A DNA stretch of 64,000 nucleotides from Halanaerobiales bacterium (GCA_022360715.1 JAKSCG010000145.1:1-64000), one strand, 5' to 3'; shown: positions 7,829-16,173, counted from the stretch's first letter. Translations and numbers: made by a program. Notes: generated by a model from the sequence alone, not told the origin.

Positions 7829-7882
7829 ATTTTCCCAGTTTACTTAATCAAAAATATTACGTTTGTAAGGTATATTAACATA

Positions 7883-7911
7883 TTGACAAAAGGCAAGATT
7901 TAGAGTAAAAT
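7883..7911 (+). promoter_or_regulatory. promoter of the riboswitch transcript
   Basis: TTGACA (7883-7888), 17-base spacer, TAAAAT (7906-7911), 15 bases before the riboswitch P1 arm. Confidence 0.85.
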
Positions 7912-7926
7912 TTAATTAAACGGTAA

Positions 7927-8018
7927 AATAAAGGGGAGTAACTTGCCGATTGGTGTGCCATTCGTCATCTCGGTGCTAGGATAAGCATCCGGATGGTACT
8001 AAAAGTGAGACCTTTATT
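7927..8018 (+). promoter_or_regulatory. yybP-ykoY (manganese) riboswitch
   Basis: The element shows the class hallmarks: P1 arms AATAAAGG (7927-7934) and CCTTTATT (8011-8018), the conserved GGGGAGTA after the first arm, the CTCGGTGCTA segment (7969-7978) and GAGACC before the closing arm. Riboswitches of this class bind Mn2+ and usually control Mn2+ exporters or related membrane proteins. The right P1 arm is also the left arm of a terminator (8010-8045), so ligand binding should prevent termination: an ON switch. The only gene behind it is the small membrane protein at 8082. Confidence 0.88.
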
Positions 8019-8045
8019 CATGATTTTCATGAGTAAAGGTTTTTT
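8010..8045 (+). terminator. riboswitch-controlled terminator
   Basis: ACCTTTATTCATGA (8010-8023) pairs over 14 positions (one G-T) with 8027-8040, followed by a run of T. Its left arm overlaps the P1 closing arm of the riboswitch, so the two folds are mutually exclusive. Confidence 0.9.
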
Positions 8046-8081
8046 ATTTTATGGGAGGTTTGGAGAAAGGGGGTGTATAAT

Positions 8082-8327
8082 ATGTACTACCTAGTAGTCA
8101 TTGTGATTGCGTTAATAATGGCCTGGTTACTTCAGGTATTATTTAGTGGTAAAGAGATGCCTGGTGGTTACTGGAATCGATTAGTAGGTGCTTTAATCGG
8201 TGCCTGGATCGGTGATCTTATTTTAGGTGATTGGGGTTGGATGCTGGCTGGTTATAATGTAATTGCTGGTATCATTGGTTCGTTTATTGTCGGTTGGCTT
8301 TATATCTTAATATTTGCTAAGAAATAA
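8082..8327 (+). CDS. GlsB/YeaQ/YmgE family small membrane protein
   Basis: An 81-residue protein with three hydrophobic helices separated by glycine-rich turns (GGYWNRLVGALIGAWIGDL, then GYNVIAGIIGSFIVGWLY), the layout of the transglycosylase-associated / GlsB-YeaQ stress family; the name is historical and no enzymatic activity is established. ATG 8082 fits the GGGGG ribosome site at 8069-8073 better than the GTG at 8073. Expression is expected to depend on Mn2+ through the upstream riboswitch. A role in Mn2+ or envelope stress is an inference from that control. Confidence 0.85.
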   Translation: MYYLVVIVIALIMAWLLQVLFSGKEMPGGYWNRLVGALIGAWIGDLILGDWGWMLAGYNVIAGIIGSFIVGWLYILIFAKK

Positions 8328-8415
8328 CCAACCGGTTTTTACTTAGTTGGATGATTAGCCATAACAAATATAAGCCTCCCATTAATTTTATTAAAATAGA
8401 TAAAAATTAGCAATG

Positions 8416-8455
8416 TAACCAATAACCAGCTTGATGTTATTGGTTATGTTTTTTT
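8416..8455 (+). terminator. intrinsic terminator
   Basis: Perfect 11-bp stem TAACCAATAAC / GTTATTGGTTA, 9-base loop, then a T-rich tail with seven T. It ends the riboswitch transcript and separates it from cas6. Confidence 0.9.
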
Positions 8456-8601
8456 AGAAAGCAGTATATATTTTTAAACATAGCAAATAAATTAAACAAA
8501 TTTAGGATTTATTTTGATATTTTTGTTTTTTTATAAAGGAAAAATAGGAAAACCGTAGAATATCTATTATTGATAATGGTAAAAAAGGAGGAGGTAACTT
8601 T

Positions 8602-9294
8602 ATGAAAGTATTTGAGATAGCTATTTTAGTTTTTTTAAAAAACGATATAGATTCAAAAGAAGCATTTTCAAAGATTAGTGGATTTATTGATAGTGGATTG
8701 GCAAAAAAGTCAAAATTATTAGAACTCCATAATAAGAACACATATAAAAACTATTGTTTTTGTTCATTTTACCCATTAGAAAAAAACAAAATTTACGGGG
8801 TCGGAAAAAACTATACAATTAGAATAAGAACGGTTGATTACGAACTGGCGCAATTTTTCTGTGAGGAATTAGTCAACCATTTTAATGACAATTTAAAAGC
8901 TTTAACATCGACAATAAGAATCTTGCCGAAAAACCATATAGAGAAAATTTATTCGATAACTCCTTTAGTATTGAAAACTAATGAAGGGTATTGGAAGGGC
9001 CATATTTCGTTAAATGACTTCGAAAGGAGGTTGAAAGATAATTTAATAAAAAAATATAATCTCTTAATGAATACAAAAATAAATGAAGACTTTCCGCTTT
9101 ACACATCGATAGAATTTAAAAACAAAAAGCCGGTCGCGATTAATTATAAAGGAAAAAAGATTCTTGGAGACAAACTATCTATCCATATTAGTAATGATAA
9201 AATGGCACAAGAACTGGCATATATGAGCTTAGGAACAGGAGTTTTAGAGATGAATGCCCGAGGTGCTGGGTATATGAATGTCAAGTGGTTATAA
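8602..9294 (+). CDS. cas6: CRISPR-associated endoribonuclease Cas6 (orphan)
   Basis: The 230-residue protein follows the Cas6 plan of clostridial type I systems: an N-terminal RRM-like half with LLELHNKNTYKNYCFCSFYP, where His43 is the candidate catalytic residue, followed by YTIRIRTVDYELAQFF, and a C-terminal half ending in the glycine-rich loop LGTGVLEMNARGAGYMNV. Cas6 cuts CRISPR precursor RNA within the repeat. No other cas gene and no array lie in the window; one repeat-like element stands 99 bases downstream (9393-9422). AAGGAGGAGG precedes ATG 8602. The gene is strongly AT-rich compared with the core region, consistent with transfer. Confidence 0.72.
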   Translation: MKVFEIAILVFLKNDIDSKEAFSKISGFIDSGLAKKSKLLELHNKNTYKNYCFCSFYPLEKNKIYGVGKNYTIRIRTVDYELAQFFCEELVNHFNDNLKALTSTIRILPKNHIEKIYSITPLVLKTNEGYWKGHISLNDFERRLKDNLIKKYNLLMNTKINEDFPLYTSIEFKNKKPVAINYKGKKILGDKLSIHISNDKMAQELAYMSLGTGVLEMNARGAGYMNVKWL

Positions 9295-9784
9295 AAGGGG
9301 AATCTTATATTTTTAGATTCATATATCCCAGCTGACGGAACATATGTAATTGTTATGCTCTTTTTTTATACCCGGGGAAAGGACTTGATGCAAGATTAAC
9401 TTAACATGAGATGTATTTAAACAAAACAAATATGACCCTCCTATAAACAATATAAGGTTTGCAGAGTTTAAGTATATTTTTTTAATAATTGCAGGCCGGG
9501 TCATGTTTATTACAGGAATTTTTTTAAGAGCAAAACCGAGCTCTAAATATGATTGGTCCTGTTTCTAGGTGCTAGAATATTAATATATTTTATAGTATAA
9601 TAACAATTAATGTCGGATCATTTACAAGATAATTAATTTTTAATTTATAAGGTTTTTTGTTCTTTATGATGGAGAAGATAGTAGCTGCTTAATAATAAAA
9701 TTAATGGTAAGCATAAACAATTATATTAACTGAAATTAATTATTAATTAATGAGAGAATATTAGTAGAAAAAGGATGTGAGTTA
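9295..9784. other. 490-base gene-free stretch after cas6
   Basis: No coding frame with a ribosome site was found. Contents: the repeat-like element at 9393-9422, a short hairpin just after cas6 (AATCT / AGATT near 9300-9318), and an 11-base near-perfect inverted pair around ATGACCC (about 9430) and GGGTCAT (about 9500) enclosing about 60 bases. The second half is very AT-rich and probably holds the promoter of the 9785 gene. Confidence 0.5.
9393..9422 (+). CRISPR. solitary CRISPR-repeat-like element
   Basis: A 30-base segment ending ATGAGATGTATTTAAAC resembles, from memory, clostridial type I-B repeats (TTAACATNAGATGTATTTAAAT type), including the ATTTAAAC-like 3' handle. It lies just downstream of the orphan cas6. 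No second copy was seen, so this is not an array but perhaps the last repeat of a lost one. Based on recollection of repeat families, not on a search. Confidence 0.35.
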
Positions 9785-10543
9785 ATGATTAATAACAAAA
9801 ATAAGAAAACGGTAGGAAACGTAACAGTTTACTTTAAAACCTCTCAATTTGATACATTTGAAATAATAAATAGCACGGCAGATCAAGTAGCTAAATTTGT
9901 AAAGGATAGGTGGGATTTGGATATTCCTTATAATAGTAGGATATATGTTATGGATAGCTGGCTGAAGTTTCTTTTTCAATCAGCACCAGTTTATTATTGG
10001 CCGTTATTATCTCTAAATCTTGCTTTTACATTACCAGCCATGAAAAGAAACTGGAAATCAGTAGGTGGTTGGGCTAAAAGATATGGAAGGCGCTATGTTA
10101 TCGGAATAAAAGAAAAGAATTTAATTACTATTAAGGGAAGTGAATTAGGCAAAAAAATTTTTATATCTGAAAAAGCAGTTGAAGATAAAATAAAACATAT
10201 AATAATTCATGAGCTTACCCATTTATGTTTAGCTAACCATAAAAAACCTGCATGGTTTAATGAGGGTATGGCGATGTTAGCTGTTGATAAAGTACTAAAT
10301 AAACAAACAGTTAGAAAGGATACTTTAGATTTATTAGAAGAATATAATAATGATACAGCTAAAAAGAATTTATTAGCTAATTATATTATTGGGTATTGGT
10401 TCGTAAAATATTTGGATGAAAAGGAGGTAGGAAGATTAAATAGAATACTTAGCAGACAAAATATCTATGAAGATGTATTTATTAAAGAAATATCACTATC
10501 ATTTATTAAATATAGGGATCAAGTTATTAAATATTTTAGATAA
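9785..10543 (+). CDS. HExxH zinc metallopeptidase-like protein (peptidase MA type)
   Basis: A 252-residue protein without a clear signal peptide. HELTH (residues 142-146) and the downstream WFNEGMAML, with Glu160 as third zinc ligand, form the complete gluzincin site, unlike the protein at 4,175 whose equivalent Glu is missing. The hydrophobic stretch at about 65-85 (APVYYWPLLSLNLAFTLPA) may insert into or lie along the membrane. Substrate unknown. The ribosome site is only AGGATGTGAG. It stands alone in an AT-rich setting, suggesting accessory origin. Confidence 0.72.
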   Translation: MINNKNKKTVGNVTVYFKTSQFDTFEIINSTADQVAKFVKDRWDLDIPYNSRIYVMDSWLKFLFQSAPVYYWPLLSLNLAFTLPAMKRNWKSVGGWAKRYGRRYVIGIKEKNLITIKGSELGKKIFISEKAVEDKIKHIIIHELTHLCLANHKKPAWFNEGMAMLAVDKVLNKQTVRKDTLDLLEEYNNDTAKKNLLANYIIGYWFVKYLDEKEVGRLNRILSRQNIYEDVFIKEISLSFIKYRDQVIKYFR

Positions 10544-10688
10544 TAAAGATAATAAATTATAGATCCTTTTTTATATATTAAGTAAAGGTATTAACAAAAG
10601 CAATTAACCTTAAAACAATTTTATCTCAGGTAGATAATTTGACTCTCCAAATGTGCAAGCAATAACATCTAAAAAAGGGGTTGACGAT

Positions 10689-11546
10689 ATGCCCAAAGCA
10701 ATAGTAATCACAATTAGTATTTTGGGTGGTATAGTTTTACTGGTGCTGCTAGTATCAGTTGTGTCGAATAGCTTTTTCAATCAAAAAGTAACCAAAGAAA
10801 TCAGTCAATTGTTTGCCAATAATACCGTAAATAATGATCAACTAATTGTAAAATCAGATTTGAAGGGATTACCGCTCCCTGTTCAAAAATGGTTGGAATA
10901 CTCACAGGTTATTGGAAAAGAAAGAATCAGTACAGTACGCTTAAAGCAAAAGGCAATGATGAGGATGAATGAAAATCAGGGGTGGATGCCTGTTCAAGCT
11001 GAACAGTACTTTACAACAGCTCAGCCCGGTTTTGTCTGGAAGGCTAGAATTAAAGCCGCTCCACTTTTTTATATTGTGGGAAGGGATAAGTATGAAGACG
11101 GAAAAGGTAATATGCTGATAAAGCTTCTTTCATTGATAACGGTAGCTGATAGTAAAGGAAAGGAAATCGATCAGGGGACACTGTTGCGATATCTTGCAGA
11201 AACGGTGTGGTTTCCGACTGCCGTGTTAAGTAATTACATAAAATGGGAAGAAATTGATTCCAGGTCAGCTAAGGCAACGATGAGCTTCGGTGGGACTTCA
11301 GCATCAGGGGTATTTACGTTTAACGAACAGGGTGAGGTAATTAACTTTGTTGCAGAGAGATATCGGGAATTTGAGGGTCAATATGAACTGAATATCTGGA
11401 CAATTTTAATGAGAGAATATCAGGAGTTTAATGGAATCAGGATTCCTACTGAAGGTGACGTTATCTGGAAATTAGAAACAGGAGATTTTAATTGGTTTCA
11501 GTTTGAGATTACTGAACTTGAATATAACAAACCACTGCTTTATTAG
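10689..11546 (+). CDS. DUF6544-like conserved protein with N-terminal membrane anchor
   Basis: The 285-residue protein starts best at ATG 10689, which has AAAAAGGGG 8 bases upstream; a longer frame from 10653 has no ribosome site. One transmembrane helix (about residues 4-28) is followed by a soluble domain with LPLPVQKWLEYSQVIGKE and a string of aromatic-rich beta segments ending in FNWFQFEITELEYNK. This matches a family of uncharacterised bacterial proteins known as DUF6544, as I recall it. Function unknown. A TetR-type promoter and operator begin right after its stop. Confidence 0.62.
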   Translation: MPKAIVITISILGGIVLLVLLVSVVSNSFFNQKVTKEISQLFANNTVNNDQLIVKSDLKGLPLPVQKWLEYSQVIGKERISTVRLKQKAMMRMNENQGWMPVQAEQYFTTAQPGFVWKARIKAAPLFYIVGRDKYEDGKGNMLIKLLSLITVADSKGKEIDQGTLLRYLAETVWFPTAVLSNYIKWEEIDSRSAKATMSFGGTSASGVFTFNEQGEVINFVAERYREFEGQYELNIWTILMREYQEFNGIRIPTEGDVIWKLETGDFNWFQFEITELEYNKPLLY

Positions 11547-11548
11547 TA

Positions 11549-11602
11549 TTGACAATAACAGTAAAAAATGATATTAAAAACATACCGACCGTCGGTATGT
11601 TT
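11549..11602 (+). promoter_or_regulatory. promoter with perfect TetR-type operator before a decayed gene
   Basis: TTGACA (11549-11554), 17-base spacer, TATTAA (11572-11577), immediately followed by a perfect 25-base palindrome at 11578-11602 whose core is ATACCGACCGTCGGTAT. The related operator at 12000-12018 shares ACCGTCGGT. The control region is intact although the genes behind it are fragments. Confidence 0.75.
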
Positions 11603-11651
11603 TTAATATACCAGTTGTAATTCATTAGTCTGAAGGATATAAAAAAAGATA

Positions 11652-11968
11652 AAAGGAGCATTTTATCACTATTTTAAATCTAAAGAAGAAGTTTTAGATA
11701 GTATTACCCAGCAGTATATTAATTTACTTCATCTGGCTGATATTAAACAATTAGCGGGAGCAAAGGCTTATCAATTAGGATTGCTGAAACAACTTAATGT
11801 TAATGTTCCACTTTATGTGGATTTTAATACATTCGCAAGGTGTTAAAGAACCGATGACACCAATTGGACAGGAAACGCATAATTACTATTAAAAGCAGAA
11901 AAGATCCTGATCGAGCTGTGGTAACAGCCAGAGGATATGGTGCTAAAACTTTTGAGCAATTTACTTGA
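11652..11968 (+). pseudogene. decayed TetR regulator and PEP-synthase-like dikinase fragments
   Basis: Frame 11652-11846 reads KGAFYHYFKSKEEVLDS, the end of a TetR helix-turn-helix, and then passes directly into LAGAKAYQLGLLKQLNVNVP, the start of a PEP-synthase/dikinase ATP-grasp domain. A second piece (11842-11892) reads VKEPMTPIGQE, matching the MKEPFSPLGFE region of the intact dikinase at 12765. A third open piece to 11968 (DPDRAVVTARGYGAKTFEQF) was not recognised. Large internal deletions thus collapsed a TetR plus dikinase pair, homologous to the intact pair that follows, into about 300 bases. Confidence 0.7.
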
Positions 11969-11993
11969 CTGAATATTAACTATAGTATATAAT
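11965..11993 (+). promoter_or_regulatory. promoter of the TetR/dikinase unit
   Basis: TTGACT (11965-11970), 17-base spacer, TATAAT (11988-11993). The operator follows at 12000. Confidence 0.85.
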
Positions 11994-11999
11994 AAGTTA

Positions 12000-12018
12000 C
12001 AGACCAACCGTCGGTCTG
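12000..12018 (+). promoter_or_regulatory. TetR operator over the transcription start
   Basis: CAGACCAACCGTCGGTCTG, palindromic with one mismatched pair, placed on the expected start site and 16 bases before the TetR ATG. Autoregulation is the simplest reading. Confidence 0.7.
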
Positions 12019-12034
12019 GGGAGGAGATAATAAT

Positions 12035-12706
12035 ATGGACTTAAAAGAAAAAATTATTAGAACGGCTTATGAGTTGTTTTCTGAAAAAGGATATGAAAAA
12101 ACTACAGTTGCAGAAATTATTAATATAAGTGAGACATCAAAAGGTGGTTTTTATCATCACTTTAAATCAAAAGACGATCTGCTGGAAGCAATTACAATGA
12201 CTTATTTTGATGATTTATTAGAAGCTTATCAAGAGATACTCCAAAAAAATGATCGTTCAATTATCGACATACTTAATAGTGTCCTCGTTACAATTAATCA
12301 ATATAAAATTGATCAAGTAGAGGAATGGCCAAAAATGAGAAAAGTCTTTTCATTTAGTGGCAATAATACTATTTTGAGAAAAATATCAGACCAATTTCAA
12401 TTAATGACTACTGAATTATATAAAAAATTAATTGAAAAGGGTATAAATGAAGGAATATTCAAGGTCGAATATCCGGAGATGGTGGCCGGTTTATGGACCA
12501 GAGAAATAATATGGATTTATAGCCTTGCCGGAAAGCTTATCTATGAAATGGATACTGAGAAGTATGAAATATTTAATAACCAGCTGAATTTTACTGAAAA
12601 GCTAATTAATGCTATTCTAGGGTTTGGAGATAATAAGATTCGAATAAAAGATATTGCTTTGGCATATGTGGAAAAGTCCAGAAAGCTGCTTACTCTTTTA
12701 AGATAA
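12035..12706 (+). CDS. TetR/AcrR family transcriptional regulator
   Basis: A 223-residue repressor with an N-terminal helix-turn-helix closing in SKGGFYHHFKSKDDLLEA, and an all-helical C-terminal domain of unknown ligand. GGGGAGGAG lies 8 bases before ATG 12035. The operator at 12000-12018 overlaps its promoter, and the dikinase gene starts 58 bases downstream with no terminator between, so the regulator probably controls an operon of itself and the dikinase. The fragment at 11652 is a broken relative. Confidence 0.93.
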   Translation: MDLKEKIIRTAYELFSEKGYEKTTVAEIINISETSKGGFYHHFKSKDDLLEAITMTYFDDLLEAYQEILQKNDRSIIDILNSVLVTINQYKIDQVEEWPKMRKVFSFSGNNTILRKISDQFQLMTTELYKKLIEKGINEGIFKVEYPEMVAGLWTREIIWIYSLAGKLIYEMDTEKYEIFNNQLNFTEKLINAILGFGDNKIRIKDIALAYVEKSRKLLTLLR

Positions 12707-12764
12707 AAATATTACCAAATTGTTTTTTCAATACTTTTAAACATATTAAAGGAGGAGGGAGCAA

Positions 12765-15326
12765 ATGATTAAATGGTTTAATCAGATCAGAAATGAGGAT
12801 TTCAATTTGGTAGGAGGTAAGGGGTACAATCTGAGTAAGATGTACAATTTAGGTGTGAAAGTCCCTAATGGTTTTGTTATTACTTCAGAAGCTTATGATG
12901 CCTATGTAATTAATCATCAAATACAAGAAAAAATTATTAATATTGTTAATAGTGAGTATTCCGGTAATGAGAAATCCAGATTAATTAAAGATTTATTTAT
13001 AAAAGATTTAATTTCTACTGAGTTGGAGGAACAAATTTTATTTGAATTTAAAAGAATGTCCAGTGGCCGAGTTGCTGTTAGAAGTAGTTCTACAGTAGAG
13101 GATTTACCTGAAATGAGTTTTGCCGGTCAGTATAGTACTTATTTAAATGTGGGAGAAAAAGATTTAATAGAAACAATAATATTATGCTGGCAATCCCTCT
13201 GGAATGAGAGGGGTATTGAATATAGGAACAGGAATAATATTAAATCAAATTTCTCACATGCTGTTGTTGTTCAAGAGATGATTAACTCAAAATTAGCCGG
13301 TGTTATTTTTACGGCCAATCCTCTAACAGGAGTAAGAAATGAATTGCTTGTAAACGCCTCTTATGGACTTGGTGAAGCTATAGTCAGCGGAAAGGTGAAT
13401 CCTGATCAATATACGATAGAAAAAGCCAGTGGAAAAATTATAAAAAAAGAACTTGCTGTAAAAGAAATTTTATGCCGGAATGCTGGCAATGGTATCGAAT
13501 ATGTTCCGGTCAATGCAGAAAAGAAAGCAACTAGTTCCTTAAAACAGATTCATATTCAAACCATTGTTAATGAGTCAACTAAAGTCCAGGATTACTTTGG
13601 AGCACCGCAAGATATTGAATTTGCTATTGATGATGATGATCAGCTTTATATAGTTCAATCAAGAGAGATCACATCACTATTTCCAATCGGAAATTTTATT
13701 CAAGATAATAAGCTCAGGGCTTATCTTTCTTTTAATACTGTGATGCTTGGCATGAAAGAACCTTTTTCCCCATTAGGGTTTGAGTTGTTTAGCCAGATGA
13801 TTCCAACGATAATAAATGTGATGACCAAACGCAAAAAACCATTGGATAACAGTTTTGTTAAGGAAGCTGGGGGAAGGATTTTTCCTGAGATTACCTATTT
13901 GTTGTCGAAGAAGTTTGTAGCGAAACAATTTGCTAAAGCATTTTCCGGTAATGATTTGCCACTGGAGGGTACAATGAATCTTCTGATTGAACAACACGGC
14001 AAACAGTTTACCAACCAGGGTATTAAATTTAAAATACCCTGGGGGATCTTTAAATATGGTTTTAGTGTAATGGGGGATATCCTTAAGGCCAATAGGATAC
14101 CATCTGAAGAACTGTTTGATAATGTAAAAGCTATCGGAGATACCGTTATTGAAAATCATAAAAAACAGGCAGAAAAACTTGGGACAATTGAAGAAAGACT
14201 TCAGTTTTTAAAACTAACGATGAACAAAGCTTTTAAATTATCACAAAAACAAGGATGTTATTGTACAGCTTTTATTAATATATCAAAAATTAATAAAATA
14301 CTTGCGAAAATGTATGGCGATCGGTTTAATACAGACCCTTTAACACAATCATTTCCAGGTTGTATAACTGTTGAACTAGGTATAAAGCTCAATCATTTGG
14401 CAAAATACTTTGATGCCGAGCAGATAGAACCTACTAAAGATCACCCAAAAGTAAGAGAGTTATTAAGTAAATTTGGTCACCGAAGCACAATCGAACTAGA
14501 CATCGGTGTGAAACGGTGGTCGGAGGAACCTGACTATATAATAAACTTGATTAAGTCCTATATGGTGGGCCAGATGTATGACAGAAACCTGGCGGATATC
14601 CAGAAAAAAGCCCAAAAAGCTGACAATTTAATTGAAAAAATATATCAAAGGGTAAAAGCTGATAAAGGGGAAAAAAGGGCTAGAAAGATCAAGAAAATGA
14701 TTATCGATTATCGGATTGCAGCAGGGATCAGAGAATATCCGAAATTTGATATTGTAAGAATGCTGGCTATTGCAAGAAAAGTTATGCTTGATGTAGGCAA
14801 GTCCTACCAAGCAGAAGGTTTAATTGATCAGGCAGAGGATATTTTTTATTTAAAAATTGATGACATCAGGAGCAAGCAAGGGTTAAAACAAATTGTATCA
14901 GACAATAGAGCAGCTTATCAACGGGAATTACTTAGAACTACGATCCCCAGGATCGTCCTAAACACGGGTGAGACATATTATTCAGCCCAAAATATTAGTT
15001 CTAAAAGTAAAATATTACAGGGACTGCCTCTTTCGGCAGGTATCTATGAAGGAAAAGTCAGGGTTGTTTTTGACCCAAATACCTCTAAATTGCAGGAAGG
15101 AGAAATTTTGGTAACTGAAAGTACCAATCCTGCATGGACACCATTATTTATAACAGCGAAAGGATTGATTATGGAGTATGGCGGTCCTGTCAGTCACGGT
15201 GGAATTGTGGCAAGAGAGTATGGAATACCGGCTGTTGTAGGTATTCCTTCTGCGACAGATTTGTTAAAGGATGGACAAATGGTAAGGGTTAATGGGGAGA
15301 CAGGAACTGTTGAAATATTGGATTGA
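12765..15326 (+). CDS. PEP-synthase-like dikinase, similar to rifampicin phosphotransferase
   Basis: An 853-residue protein. The N-terminal ATP-grasp domain shows LVGGKGYNLSKM, RVAVRSSSTVEDLPEMSFAGQY and the AGVIFTANPLTG stretch. A long middle domain (about 315-750) is unlike PEP synthase, and the C-terminal swivelling domain has YGGPVSHGGIVAREYGIPAVV with phosphohistidine His811. There is no PEP/pyruvate-binding TIM barrel. Domain order and size match rifampicin phosphotransferases and related antibiotic- or metabolite-phosphorylating dikinases, which transfer the beta-phosphate of ATP. The true substrate is unknown. Ribosome site AGGAGGGAGC. Likely co-transcribed with and controlled by the TetR protein at 12035. 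Confidence 0.85.
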   Translation: MIKWFNQIRNEDFNLVGGKGYNLSKMYNLGVKVPNGFVITSEAYDAYVINHQIQEKIINIVNSEYSGNEKSRLIKDLFIKDLISTELEEQILFEFKRMSSGRVAVRSSSTVEDLPEMSFAGQYSTYLNVGEKDLIETIILCWQSLWNERGIEYRNRNNIKSNFSHAVVVQEMINSKLAGVIFTANPLTGVRNELLVNASYGLGEAIVSGKVNPDQYTIEKASGKIIKKELAVKEILCRNAGNGIEYVPVNAEKKATSSLKQIHIQTIVNESTKVQDYFGAPQDIEFAIDDDDQLYIVQSREITSLFPIGNFIQDNKLRAYLSFNTVMLGMKEPFSPLGFELFSQMIPTIINVMTKRKKPLDNSFVKEAGGRIFPEITYLLSKKFVAKQFAKAFSGNDLPLEGTMNLLIEQHGKQFTNQGIKFKIPWGIFKYGFSVMGDILKANRIPSEELFDNVKAIGDTVIENHKKQAEKLGTIEERLQFLKLTMNKAFKLSQKQGCYCTAFINISKINKILAKMYGDRFNTDPLTQSFPGCITVELGIKLNHLAKYFDAEQIEPTKDHPKVRELLSKFGHRSTIELDIGVKRWSEEPDYIINLIKSYMVGQMYDRNLADIQKKAQKADNLIEKIYQRVKADKGEKRARKIKKMIIDYRIAAGIREYPKFDIVRMLAIARKVMLDVGKSYQAEGLIDQAEDIFYLKIDDIRSKQGLKQIVSDNRAAYQRELLRTTIPRIVLNTGETYYSAQNISSKSKILQGLPLSAGIYEGKVRVVFDPNTSKLQEGEILVTESTNPAWTPLFITAKGLIMEYGGPVSHGGIVAREYGIPAVVGIPSATDLLKDGQMVRVNGETGTVEILD

Positions 15327-15381
15327 TGTTAAGATATAAACCTTGCTATTGATTTTTATGTCAAGGAATAAATCAATCACT

Positions 15382-16173
15382 TTATTTTACAATTATTTCT
15401 ACCGAGATATCTTTATCAATAAGCTGCATAAATTTTTCCGCACTATTCTTTTCAATTTCATAATGCATTGGAATTGCTATCTTTGGTTTTATAGTATTGA
15501 TTAAATTAGCTGCTTCTTCGGTTTTCATTGTAAGATTATCACCATCAATAGGAACCATAGCTATTGTAATATCTTTGATATTTTTTAATTCAGGAATTAA
15601 ATCGGTATCTCCAGCGTGGTAAATCCGCTCACCATTTATTGTCAGAATGTAGCCGACATTGTGATTCCATTTGGGATGAGACGGAAACCCTAAACTATAT
15701 GCCGCTATAGCTTCACATTTGATTTTTCCGAGATTAAGTAAATCACCAGGTTTAACTACTTTAGTTTGATAAGCTGAAAGCCTATTGTCAACTTGCTTCG
15801 GGCATATAATAATAGTATCTTTTGTTGCTAATTTCTCTATGTCAGATAGCGAAAAATGATCAGGGTGGGCATGAGTGATCAAAATATAGTCGGCTGATCT
15901 AGGGTCGTCGATCAGGAGAGGATCGATACAGATTACCTTCCCCTGTGCTTCTAGCATGAAACTTGCCGGAAAAAAATCTGAACTACCAAAGGCAGATTTA
16001 ATAAAAACAGCCCCCCAAGTTGTCAAAGTAATATTATGGGGCAACTGCACTTTATAGGGAAGAGGGTTTCTTTTATTACTCCTGGTAATATTTACATTGG
16101 TAAACTTTTTAAAAAAGAGCGCTAGTAACGCTAAAATTATAATCACTAAGACAACTATGATACTTATTCCCAT
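15382..16173 (-). CDS. MBL-fold metallo-hydrolase, membrane-anchored
   Basis: The 263-residue protein has one N-terminal transmembrane helix (about 3-22) and a metallo-beta-lactamase fold with THAHPDHFS as main metal motif (about residue 99), HNVGYIL, YHAGDTDLIPEL and a final PMHYE. This matches the UlaG/YtnP-like group of MBL hydrolases, which cleave phosphodiesters, lactones or other small molecules; which one is not evident. It is convergent with the dikinase gene, 55 bases away, with no clear terminator between. Ribosome site GAGGTGTATTGGG before the ATG. Confidence 0.88.
   Translation of the reverse strand: MGISIIVVLVIIILALLALFFKKFTNVNITRSNKRNPLPYKVQLPHNITLTTWGAVFIKSAFGSSDFFPASFMLEAQGKVICIDPLLIDDPRSADYILITHAHPDHFSLSDIEKLATKDTIIICPKQVDNRLSAYQTKVVKPGDLLNLGKIKCEAIAAYSLGFPSHPKWNHNVGYILTINGERIYHAGDTDLIPELKNIKDITIAMVPIDGDNLTMKTEEAANLINTIKPKIAIPMHYEIEKNSAEKFMQLIDKDISVEIIVK

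Noticed and set aside
9427-9510. Inverted pair around ATGACCC / GGGTCAT as possible insertion-sequence ends
   Set aside because: Only about 11 bases, no transposase, no target duplication; kept as a note in the intergenic entry.
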